From the NCBI GenBank assembly GCA_024228115.1, contig JAAETT010000153.1, positions 1-39,482 on the forward strand: a stretch of 39,482 nucleotides of DNA, read 5' to 3'. Under the pieces are notes generated by a model, which was not told where the DNA came from, ran no database searches, and saw only the letters and a list, made by a program, of their open reading frames with translations. The stretch comes from a bacterium (lineage in GTDB: Bacteria; Myxococcota_A; UBA9160; UBA6930). Of the stretch, positions 32,351-39,482 are shown piece by piece (within the stretch, counting starts at the first letter, position 1; every line of letters begins with the position of its first letter). A program made the translations under genes and the position numbers.

Positions 32351-32635
32351 ATGGATGACGACACTCGGACGGCGGTGGAACGGCGGCTCAAGCGGGTTGC
32401 GGGGCAGGTCGCGGGGATTCAGCGGATGATCGACGAGGAGCGCTACTGCGTCGATGTCCTGTTGCAGATCGCCGCGGTTCGGGCGGCCCTCGACCAGGCG
32501 GGGAAGCTCGTGCTTGGGAGTCATGTGGAGACCTGCGTGGCCCAGGCCTTCGCCAGCGGCAGCCCCGCGGAACGCAAGCGCAAGAAGGATGAGCTGCTGG
32601 ACGTCTTCTCGAAATTCGGGCGGCTCGGGCGATGA
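32351..32635 (+). CDS. csoR: CsoR-family copper-sensing repressor
   Basis: 94 residues, an all-helical DUF156 repressor. The Cu(I) ligands of CsoR are matched by Cys33 (RYCVDVL), His58 and Cys62 (LGSHVETC). Apo-CsoR represses its own operon and releases DNA on Cu(I) binding; the palindrome just upstream fits autoregulation. The gene overlaps copA by four bases (ATGA). Start ATG 32351. Confidence 0.95.
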   Translation: MDDDTRTAVERRLKRVAGQVAGIQRMIDEERYCVDVLLQIAAVRAALDQAGKLVLGSHVETCVAQAFASGSPAERKRKKDELLDVFSKFGRLGR

Positions 32636-34752
32636 GTTCCGGGGCCCCCGAATCTGGATGGGATTGGATCTGCCCGATGTGCCCGGGCGTTGGCGCAATG
32701 GAGCCGGGACCCTGCCTGCAATGCGGGATGGCCCTGGAGCCGGCCGATCCGACTGCAGATGTCGAGGACGACGGCGAGCTCCATGACATGCAGCGACGCC
32801 TGTGGGTCTGCGCGTTGCTCGCGGGCCCCCTGTTGATCTTGACGATGGGCGGCATGGGCCTCGGATGGGAGCCCTCTCCCTGGATCCAGCTGGCCCTGGC
32901 TGCGCCCGTGGTGCTCTGGGGTGGCGCGCCTTTTTTCGCCCGGGGGTGGGCCTCACTCCTGAACGGCCGGGGCAACATGTTCACCCTCGTCGCGCTCGGA
33001 ACGGGCATCGCCTTCCTTTCCAGCCTCATCGCCACACTCTTTCCCGAGATCTTTCCTGCAACGTTCCGCGGGCCCGACGGGCACCCACCGGTCTACTTCG
33101 AGGGCGCGGCGGTCATCGTCACTCTCGTCCTGCTCGGGCAGGTCATCGAGCTGCGCGCCCGCCGTCGTACAGGCGACGCCCTGCGCTCACTCCTCGATCA
33201 CGCCCCAGCTCGGGCCCTTCGAATCGGAGACGACGGGACGGAGGAAGACGTACCGATCTGCCACGTCCATGTCGGCGATCGGTTGCGTGTGCGCCCCGGC
33301 GAAGCCATCCCCGTCGATGGAACGGTGGTTTCCGGCACCAGCGCGGTCGATGAATCGATGGTCACAGGCGAGCCCATTCCGGTCGCCAAGGCGGAGGCCG
33401 ACGAGCTCGTCGGGGGAACCTTGAACGGAACCGGTGCCCTCGTCATGGAGGCGCGTCGGGTCGGCTCCGAAACACTCCTCTCACGCATCGCGGCGCGGGT
33501 TGCGGAAGCCCAGCGCAGTCGGGCGCCGGCCCAGAACCTGGCAGATGCCGTGGCAGCTTGGTTCGTTCCCGCCGTCGTGCTCGCGGCGGCGCTCGCCCTG
33601 CTTGCCTGGCTTGCCGTCGGCCCGGAACCTCGCCTTGCCAACGGTGTGTTGGCCGCGGTGGCCGTCCTGATCGTCGCGTGCCCCTGCGCCCTCGGTCTTG
33701 CCACGCCGATGTCGATTACCGTCGCGATGGGACGCGGCGCCAGCGCCGGTGTTCTCTTCCGCCAGGCCGATGCGCTGGAATCGCTCGCCCAGGCCGACAC
33801 CCTGGTCATCGACAAGACCGGAACGCTCACGGAAGGCCGGCCCCAACTGACGGATCTACTCGCCGTGCAAGGTCGCGACGAGACGGAACTCCTCCAGCTT
33901 GCCGCGAGCCTCGAACGCGGCAGTGAGCACCCGCTGGCCGATGCGATCGTCCGCGCCGCCAACGAACGGTCGCTTCGCCTGACCGAAGCCGAAGCCTTCG
34001 AGGCCCACGTGGGCCAGGGTGTATCGGCAAGAGTCGATGGACACGAGGTTGCCCTTGGCTCTGAGGCCTTTCTGGCCAGCCGGGGAATCTCGGTGAATCA
34101 GGATTCAGCGGAAGCCCTGAGAGCCGCGGGCCGCACGGTCGTCCACGTCGCCGTGGACGGGGCCCTGGCCGGTACGATCGCAGTCGCCGATCCGGTTCGC
34201 GGGCGGGCCAGTGAACTCGTCGCAGAGCTTCAGCAACGCGGCTTCCGCATCGTGATGGCTACCGGCGACACCCAGACAACGGCCCGAGCCATCGCTTCGG
34301 AACTCGGCATCGACGAGATCGCCGCCGGCCTTCTGCCCGGCGACAAGGCCGATCTGGTCGAGCGGTTGCAGGCGGAGGGGCGAATGGTTGCCTTTGCCGG
34401 CGACGGCATCAACGACGCCCCCGCTCTGGCGGTGGCCAATGTCGGCATCGCACTCGGCAGCGGAACCGATGTCGCGATGGAAACGGCCGATGTCACGCTC
34501 ATCGGTGGCGACCTCGCCAGCTTGCCCCGGGCGATTCGGCTCGCGAAGGCCACCGCGCGGAACCTGCGCCAGAACCTGTTCCTGGCTTTCGGATACAACG
34601 GGCTGGCCATCCCCATCGCCGCCGGTGCGCTCTATCCGGCCTTCGGCTGGCTGCTATCCCCCATGCTTGCTGCCGGCGCGATGAGCCTCTCCTCGATCTC
34701 CGTGATCAGCAACGCCCTGCGTCTGCGTAGCGTTTCGATCGGCGGTTCCTGA
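32632..34752 (+). CDS. copA: Copper-exporting P1B-type ATPase
   Basis: 706 residues. N-terminal heavy-metal-binding domain with Cys14, Cys17, Cys28 and Cys31 (CPMCPGV...[10 protein letters not shown]); the usual CPMHPEV has His where Cys17 stands. Eight or so membrane helices follow. The P1B signature CPC (350-352, [12 protein letters not shown]), the phosphorylated Asp394 in [18 protein letters not shown] and [10 protein letters not shown] mark a Cu(I)-exporting pump. [15 protein letters not shown] near the end is typical of CopA TM8. Regulated with csoR. Confidence 0.97.
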   Translation: MSSGAPESGWDWICPMCPGVGAMEPGPCLQCGMALEPADPTADVEDDGELHDMQRRLWVCALLAGPLLILTMGGMGLGWEPSPWIQLALAAPVVLWGGAPFFARGWASLLNGRGNMFTLVALGTGIAFLSSLIATLFPEIFPATFRGPDGHPPVYFEGAAVIVTLVLLGQVIELRARRRTGDALRSLLDHAPARALRIGDDGTEEDVPICHVHVGDRLRVRPGEAIPVDGTVVSGTSAVDESMVTGEPIPVAKAEADELVGGTLNGTGALVMEARRVGSETLLSRIAARVAEAQRSRAPAQNLADAVAAWFVPAVVLAAALALLAWLAVGPEPRLANGVLAAVAVLIVACPCALGLATPMSITVAMGRGASAGVLFRQADALESLAQADTLVIDKTGTLTEGRPQLTDLLAVQGRDETELLQLAASLERGSEHPLADAIVRAANERSLRLTEAEAFEAHVGQGVSARVDGHEVALGSEAFLASRGISVNQDSAEALRAAGRTVVHVAVDGALAGTIAVADPVRGRASELVAELQQRGFRIVMATGDTQTTARAIASELGIDEIAAGLLPGDKADLVERLQAEGRMVAFAGDGINDAPALAVANVGIALGSGTDVAMETADVTLIGGDLASLPRAIRLAKATARNLRQNLFLAFGYNGLAIPIAAGALYPAFGWLLSPMLAAGAMSLSSISVISNALRLRSVSIGGS

Positions 34753-34939
34753 CCGGAAGCGACCATGATGGCGCCCGACACGGGAACACCGGGCACGAGT
34801 CTTCTTCGGCGTAGGGCAATGCTGAGAGGCGAAGATTTGCCGCGCTCCGAGTTGCACATTCGTGTTGCTGATGGCCGTTGTGCACTCCTGTTGCGTCACC
34901 CTCGGCTCAAGCCAGCGGCGCATCCGTCGAAACACCCTC

Positions 34940-35596
34940 ATGCACCCGGGATGGCGCTCTCTCCGACAGGCCACTACGTCTGCTCTCATTCTGGGACTGA
35001 GCGCGTGCACGAGCCCGGCGCCGGCCCCGACTGCAGATCCTGCGATTGGCACTGAAGTCTATCGACGCGCGGCAGACGAGCGGGCCGACCGACTCCAACG
35101 AGAAGTCGAGAGGTTGCGAGACGACTTGCGTCGCGCTGAAGAAGCCCTGGTCTCGGTCGAGTCGGGCCTGCGCGGACGTCACGGCCGAGCCGATGCGGTT
35201 TCATCCCTGGCCCAGGCCCGGATCGAGGTCGAGCGCGCCGCGGAAGACGCCCCCTGGCGAGCGAGTGACATGGTCGAAGCCCGCTCCAAGCTCGAAGAGG
35301 CCGACCTGCAGATCCGTGAAGAGCGCTTCGGAGCGGCGATCTTCTTCGTGTATCGCGCCAGACGGATGGCGGAGCTGGTTTCCGAAGAAGCGCGCCAGGT
35401 CCGTGATGTCCCTGGCGCTCGGTTCGTCCGCGGCGCCCGCGTGAACCTCCGGGCAGGCCCATCGACCGATGACGACATCGTGACCGTCTTGTCCCCGGGA
35501 ACCCCGGTCTTTCCGGCGAGGGAGGAAGAAGAGTGGGTGCTCGTCCGAACCTCACTCGGGCCGGTCGGCTGGATCCACGGCAGCCTGCTGCGCTAG
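34940..35596 (+). CDS. SH3-domain lipoprotein
   Basis: 218 residues. A lipoprotein signal (LILGLSAC, Cys23), a charged helical region likely to form a coiled coil (about 45-135; YRRAADERADRLQREVERL), and a C-terminal bacterial SH3 domain (about 160-218; VNLRAGPSTDDDIVTVL, then GWIHGSLL). Such proteins often bind the cell wall. ATG 34940 has a weak ribosome-binding site; an ATG at 34862 would extend the N-terminus before the signal. The stop overlaps that of the convergent cyclase gene by two bases. Confidence 0.85.
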   Translation: MHPGWRSLRQATTSALILGLSACTSPAPAPTADPAIGTEVYRRAADERADRLQREVERLRDDLRRAEEALVSVESGLRGRHGRADAVSSLAQARIEVERAAEDAPWRASDMVEARSKLEEADLQIREERFGAAIFFVYRARRMAELVSEEARQVRDVPGARFVRGARVNLRAGPSTDDDIVTVLSPGTPVFPAREEEEWVLVRTSLGPVGWIHGSLLR

Positions 35597-37281
35597 GCGA
35601 CCTCGGGCAGATCGCCTGCCGACACGACACAATCCCGTCCACCTTCCTTGGCTGCGTAGAGCGCACGGTCGGCCTGGGAGAACAAACGCGCAGAATCGCC
35701 GTCGAAGAGCGCGACACCGAACGAAGCGCTCACCTTTCGGTCATGGGCCGCAGGTTCGACGTCGAAAACGGTCTCAACGATGGCAAGACGCAGGCGTTCC
35801 GCCAGGGCCACGGCGCTGTCGAGCTCTGTAGCCGGCGCGAGAACCGCGAACTCTTCTCCGCCGTAGCGTGCCAGTAGATCCGAATCGCGCACGATCTCGG
35901 CCATCGCGTCGGCGACCTGGCGAAGGATCTGGTCGCCAGAAGCATGGCCCAGCTCGTCATTCCAGCATTTGAAGTGATCGATATCGGCCAGCACGAGGGC
36001 GAGCGGTGCGCCTGTGCGATCAGCCCGCCGAACCTCTTTCGCCAATTGGTCCTGGAAATACCTGTGGTTGTGCAGGCGCGTGAGCCCATCCGAGATCGAG
36101 AGCTGCTCCAACACCTCGTTGGCGCGCCGTAGCTCCTCGTTGTTGTCGGTGAGCGCGCGGTTCGCCTCTTCTACCTGCTGGCGACTCTCCTCCAGCTCTT
36201 CGGCTTTGGCAGCGAGACTCGTCGTCATTGCGCGGAAGGCACGGGTGAGGATCCCGACCTCATCCTGGCGGATCTCGGCGGGAAGCTCTGCGGGGTCGCC
36301 CCCTTCGGAGATATGCAGTGCTGCCTCGGAAAGCGCTTCGATCGGTCCGGTGATCGACATGACGATCCGAAATGCCGCGAGCGCAAGAACGATGACGACG
36401 GCCAGATCGATGGCAGCGATACGCCCGATGCTCTGGACGACTGGCGCGAACGCCTCGTCGTACGGGACCTCAAGCGCCAGGATCCAGCCGAAGCGACCGA
36501 AATCGGTGTGACTGCCTACGACGCGGACGCCCTCGAGGTCGATGTAATCCGAGACTTGCCGACCTTCGATCGGGGCGGGCAACAGGGTGCTTCGGGTGCG
36601 CCCGACCTCATCTCGATGGGTCGATGACACGATCCGATGAGAAAGATCGGCGACGTGCGCCCGCCAGGTGTCCGCGAGTTCGAGGCCACTCAACATATCA
36701 TCCAGCTCGCTCATGCGAAGCAGCGCCAACAGGCTTCCAATCGGACGCTCCCGTTCACCAAGCAGCGGAACCGACAGCACCTGAACCCGGCGCCCATGGG
36801 TCCATCTCACCGGCGCCACGGCATCCCCGGCGCTCATGATCTCGACGAGCATCTCTTCCGGGAGGTTCTCCTCGTCGCCGACCCAGCGCGCCACCTCGCC
36901 GGATTCCGAGACCACGAAGAGCGCCCGGTACTGCGGAAAACTGCTCAGCACGTACCGGAGGTATTGGTCGATTTCCGCTTCAGCCCTGGCCGAAGCCCCT
37001 CCAGAAGCTTCGAGGCGCGGAACGTTCTGGCGCAGGATATCGCTCTTGGCGAACACCCCTACATCGAGCTCGCGTTGCTGATACCAGAGGTCGAGCTGGG
37101 AGCTCGCCGTGCGGAGCGTTTCTGGAAACGACTGCTCGATCTCGGCGCGCAGGAAGGAATCGATGGACTGCACGGAGATCGCCGTGACCGTGAGCGATGC
37201 GAACAGCGTCGCCGCCAACGCGAAGAGCGAGAGTTTGGCGGGAAGGCTGCGAGACGGGTGGAGCCAACGAGCCGCGGACAA
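35593..37281 (-). CDS. Membrane-bound diguanylate cyclase (sensor-HAMP-GGDEF)
   Basis: 562 residues: membrane helix about 16-36, a periplasmic sensor region (about 40-270, dCache-like), a second helix near 280-300, a HAMP domain, a coiled coil, and a C-terminal GGDEF domain. The catalytic loop is GGEEF (474-478), with the inhibitory I-site RDSD (465-468) intact. The enzyme should make c-di-GMP from two GTP with product feedback. The start is judged to be TTG 37281, preceded by a G-rich stretch; the open frame to 37728 crosses the PEP-CTERM gene and is not coding. Confidence 0.92.
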   Translation of the reverse strand: MSAARWLHPSRSLPAKLSLFALAATLFASLTVTAISVQSIDSFLRAEIEQSFPETLRTASSQLDLWYQQRELDVGVFAKSDILRQNVPRLEASGGASARAEAEIDQYLRYVLSSFPQYRALFVVSESGEVARWVGDEENLPEEMLVEIMSAGDAVAPVRWTHGRRVQVLSVPLLGERERPIGSLLALLRMSELDDMLSGLELADTWRAHVADLSHRIVSSTHRDEVGRTRSTLLPAPIEGRQVSDYIDLEGVRVVGSHTDFGRFGWILALEVPYDEAFAPVVQSIGRIAAIDLAVVIVLALAAFRIVMSITGPIEALSEAALHISEGGDPAELPAEIRQDEVGILTRAFRAMTTSLAAKAEELEESRQQVEEANRALTDNNEELRRANEVLEQLSISDGLTRLHNHRYFQDQLAKEVRRADRTGAPLALVLADIDHFKCWNDELGHASGDQILRQVADAMAEIVRDSDLLARYGGEEFAVLAPATELDSAVALAERLRLAIVETVFDVEPAAHDRKVSASFGVALFDGDSARLFSQADRALYAAKEGGRDCVVSAGDLPEVA

Positions 37282-37474
37282 TGGATCCCCCCGGCCGCAA
37301 GGATTCGTGCCGTACGAAAGCGAGACCCGGCGGCCTCCATGGGGTATTTCGTCCCATTGGAGCCCGGCCTTTAGGGCTGATGAGGGCCTTCGGCCTGTCG
37401 CGGCGAAAGGAGGGCCGGGAAGAGGCCGGTTCACCAATAGACCCTCGATTCGAGGGCCTGCTGACGGATCGAGC

Positions 37475-38158
37475 CTACCGGCGCGTGTGCAGCGCCAGCA
37501 GGGCCAACCCTGCGAGCAGCGCCAGGCCGGGCTCGGGGACGACGAAGGTCCGGAACGCGACATTCCGGATGCCGACGCCCGCCTCATCCACCGCAAACCA
37601 TGACCTGCCCGGTGCAACGGTACCCGGCGGGCCCAGCGGATCGACGCAGCCACCGGCGGACGGGCACTCGAAATACGCGTCACCGCCTGAATAGCCCGAA
37701 GCTCCGGCCACTGACAAGACGTCGTCATGCTCGGCGAAGAAGACCAGCATGTCGCCGACCTGCAGGGTAATGGCCAGGCCCGACACGTCGATCAGCGTCG
37801 TGCCCGTGGGCGTCGTATCAGGAAAGAAGACGCTGCCGAACCCGATTCCGGTCAGCACCGGGTTCGTGATCGGATCGAACGCCGGATTGAACGGCGCGAC
37901 AACAAACTGGAAGCCCGTGTCCGGCACGACTTCCAATGTGATCTCGATGGACGCGAGCTGGCCATCCACACCGGCGGTGAAGACCTGCGCAAGGGTCGAA
38001 TCGTTGTCGTCCCAGAGCGCGGAGCCCGGCGCACCGGTCGCATCCTGGTCGAGGATCGGCGCACCCATCGCGGGGGCCAGCCCCAATGTGAAAGCAAGCA
38101 GCGCAAGAACCGCCGTGCTTACAGCCCAACTTCCAACGCAACTCGTCCTGCGCAGCAT
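37475..38158 (-). CDS. PEP-CTERM-type exported protein
   Basis: 227 residues with an N-terminal signal peptide (ending near APAMGA), an Asp/Gly/Thr-rich surface domain, and a C-terminal sorting signal: VPEPGLALLAG..., a hydrophobic helix, then basic HTRR. Such proteins are processed by an exosortase/EpsH system and usually end up in the envelope or extracellular matrix. No exosortase is in the window. ATG 38158 or ATG 38179 may start it; I prefer 38158 because of the upstream G-rich site. A palindrome CCCTCGA-T-TCGAGGG lies 19 bases past its stop. Confidence 0.85.
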   Translation of the reverse strand: MLRRTSCVGSWAVSTAVLALLAFTLGLAPAMGAPILDQDATGAPGSALWDDNDSTLAQVFTAGVDGQLASIEITLEVVPDTGFQFVVAPFNPAFDPITNPVLTGIGFGSVFFPDTTPTGTTLIDVSGLAITLQVGDMLVFFAEHDDVLSVAGASGYSGGDAYFECPSAGGCVDPLGPPGTVAPGRSWFAVDEAGVGIRNVAFRTFVVPEPGLALLAGLALLALHTRR

Positions 38159-38327
38159 GCTCGCCCCCAACAATCCCATCTGGAAGGTGAGTGGCTTGGC
38201 GGTCCGGTGTGTGTCACGAAACCCCCAATAGAGGCTCTAAGAGCCCGGTTCTGTGCGAAAAGTCACAAAACTGACCGCGCACGCGAGCGAATTCGGCGTC
38301 GTGTCTCCTTGACTCCCACGCGGTGAT

Positions 38328-39338
38328 CTAGCTCGATCCGGAGCCTTCGAGGGCGGCCCGCAGAGCGGGGTCGGCGGCCTTGGCTTCCCTCAGACGATTC
38401 GTGCCGTACGCGATCGTGGGATGGGGATGCTCGAGGATCGCGGCGCGGTAGCTCGGGCGCGATTTGAGGCGCGCCCAGTAGGCCGCGCACTCCGGCCGCA
38501 GGTCTTCGCGCAGGTGGACGTGCTCGCAATCCACCTGCGCGAGTCGTTCAAAGATCACCGACCAGCTCACGTCCGCGAGGCTGTAGGCCTCGCCGAGGAT
38601 CCACGGCCCGCCGCCGTCGCGCAGCTGCGCTTCGAGCGCGTCGAGATGCTCCCCCATCTGTCGGTGGCTGCGTCGGATGACTGCGACGACCGGGCGCAGC
38701 TTCGCCAGGCCCGCGAGCCCGCGAAGCTTCAGAACGAGGAAGACGACGGGCCGTCGACGATCGATATGGAAGAGCAGGCCTTCGAGGATCTTCCAGAATG
38801 CGATCCGGTCGATCATCGCAGCGAAGATCGGAACCGTGAGGCCGGGCACGGCGTTGCCCGCGCTCTCGTCCCCGTGCTCGAGCGGGTCGTCGGTGATCGA
38901 CGACCGGTCGATCCAGCGCTGCATCTCGGCTGCGAGCGCGGGGTCGTCGGGGACGAGCCTCGGCGAATCCGGCGGCGCGTGGCCGGCCGCGTAGCGAATC
39001 TGCTCATGGGATTCGTAGATGGGGTGGCCTTCGTGGACGAGCACGGGCACCGTGCCCGCCGGGTTCACTGCGAGGAGCGCCGGCCGGATGTTCTCGTAGG
39101 CTCCGGTCTCGATCAGATCGATGTGTCGGCTGGCGTACTGGATACCAAGCTCGGCGAGGCATATGCGCGACTTCATCGAGCAGAGCGAGAGCGAGTTGTG
39201 ATAGAGCTCGAATTCCTGCACATGAGGCAGGGTGATGTCGGCTCGGAGGCAGGCCGGAACCGGATGCGTCTTGCGACGCGACTTCTCCCAGAGCCACCAC
39301 GCGAGTGCGGCTGCGACCGCCACGATTGCAATGGTCAT
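38328..39338 (-). CDS. Membrane-anchored glutathione S-transferase-like protein
   Basis: 336 residues. One N-terminal helix (about 2-17) is followed by a basic linker, a thioredoxin-fold GST_N domain (about 43-118; ELYHNSLSLCSMKSRICLAE, GTVPVLVHEGHPIYES) and an all-helical GST_C domain containing GPWILGEAYSLADVSWSVIFERL near 245. The TVPVL cis-Pro and ES motif for glutathione binding are present. GST family proteins are mostly soluble; this one appears to be tethered to the membrane. Role unknown: detoxification, or handling of lipid or aromatic compounds. ATG 39338. Confidence 0.88.
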   Translation of the reverse strand: MTIAIVAVAAALAWWLWEKSRRKTHPVPACLRADITLPHVQEFELYHNSLSLCSMKSRICLAELGIQYASRHIDLIETGAYENIRPALLAVNPAGTVPVLVHEGHPIYESHEQIRYAAGHAPPDSPRLVPDDPALAAEMQRWIDRSSITDDPLEHGDESAGNAVPGLTVPIFAAMIDRIAFWKILEGLLFHIDRRRPVVFLVLKLRGLAGLAKLRPVVAVIRRSHRQMGEHLDALEAQLRDGGGPWILGEAYSLADVSWSVIFERLAQVDCEHVHLREDLRPECAAYWARLKSRPSYRAAILEHPHPTIAYGTNRLREAKAADPALRAALEGSGSS

Positions 39339-39449
39339 GGGGTCTAGTCCCTTGTATCGACCAAAGGCGGAAGTGTTGTCATGCTAAGCACTGCGTCCCC
39401 CGCAGCCAATCGGTTCTCGCCGTGTCGCGGGCCGATTCATGGGGCCCGT

Positions 39450-39482
39450 ATGTCGAAGAAGCGGTATCGGATTGACTTGACG
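39450..39482 (+). CDS. Start of a possible IS630-family transposase (partial)
   Basis: ATG 39450 opens a frame that runs off the right edge after 11 codons, reading MSKKRYRIDLT. Many IS630-family transposases begin with a short basic segment followed by YxVxLT before the helix-turn-helix. No ribosome-binding site is clear. Too little is visible for a firm call; an unrelated gene is possible. Confidence 0.35.
   Translation, partial: MSKKRYRIDLT

Noticed and set aside
37282-37474. GEMM c-di-GMP riboswitch upstream of the diguanylate cyclase
   Set aside because: Hairpins are present, but the conserved GEMM core bases are not where expected; kept only as an unassigned structured leader.
38233-38245. 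GGCTCT-A-AGAGCC palindrome upstream of the PEP-CTERM gene
   Set aside because: A 13-base palindrome is expected by chance in 39 kb of GC-rich DNA, and there is no second copy near another gene.

Overview
The window is about 39.5 kb of high-GC bacterial chromosome, densely packed with small operons on both strands. I see no tRNA, rRNA, CRISPR array, prophage or complete insertion sequence. The gene mix suggests a Myxococcota/Desulfobacterota-like ('deltaproteobacterial') or Binatota-like aerobe, probably from an environmental genome: ethylmalonyl-CoA mutase, P450, DUF3604, PEP-CTERM, a variant CcmH, two unusual LPLAT acyltransferases and frequent GTG/TTG starts. That placement is inference; there is no phylogenetic marker strong enough to fix it.

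Layout. 1-700: a broken region where a minus-strand DUF445 C-terminus abuts the C-terminal half of a plus-strand aminoglycoside-phosphotransferase-like gene. 860-4350: cytochrome P450 (+), phosphodiesterase and a Ccr-like dehydrogenase (-). 4450-7517 (+): succinyl-CoA-ligase-type beta and alpha subunits, a one-cluster ferredoxin and a matrixin-like lipoprotein protease, overlapping or closely spaced. 7840-9770 (-): nadA and a two-domain VOC protein. 9876-13502: ethylmalonyl-CoA mutase, its MeaB GTPase, a small membrane protein, and a convergent cobalamin adenosyltransferase. These form a B12-dependent acyl-CoA mutase module. 14056-16320 (-): serine acetyltransferase, DUF1080 lipoprotein, CcmH-like protein. 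16390-18167 (+): Nudix, RecB-like nuclease, thioesterase. 18169-21839 (-): an overlapping operon of SDR epimerase, acyltransferase, a phosphodiesterase-fold lipoprotein without its active site, and DUF1232. 22017-25422 (+): alpha/beta-hydrolase-fold protein, Rieske ferredoxin, IsdG-type heme monooxygenase, VWA protein, MBL hydrolase. 25592-27348 (+): etfBA. 27463-29697 (-): DUF3604. 29780-34752 (+): second acyltransferase, EF-P, WYL regulator, csoR-copA copper operon. 34940-39338: SH3 lipoprotein (+), diguanylate cyclase, PEP-CTERM protein and membrane-anchored GST (-). The last 33 bases may begin an IS630-like transposase.

The most unusual non-coding signal is a family of about 174-bp intergenic elements present three times (7632-7805, 13816-13989, and inverted at 13617-13788). 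Each has a long terminal inverted repeat and an inner hairpin. In the third copy both stems have a different sequence but still pair, which looks like compensatory change in a folded RNA or DNA element. A separate 99-bp near-perfect palindrome lies between etfA and the DUF3604 gene.

Metabolically, the mutase module, the Ccr-like dehydrogenase, the acyl-CoA ligase pair and the ETF fit acyl-CoA/C2-C4 carbon metabolism. A full ethylmalonyl-CoA pathway cannot be shown from this window.
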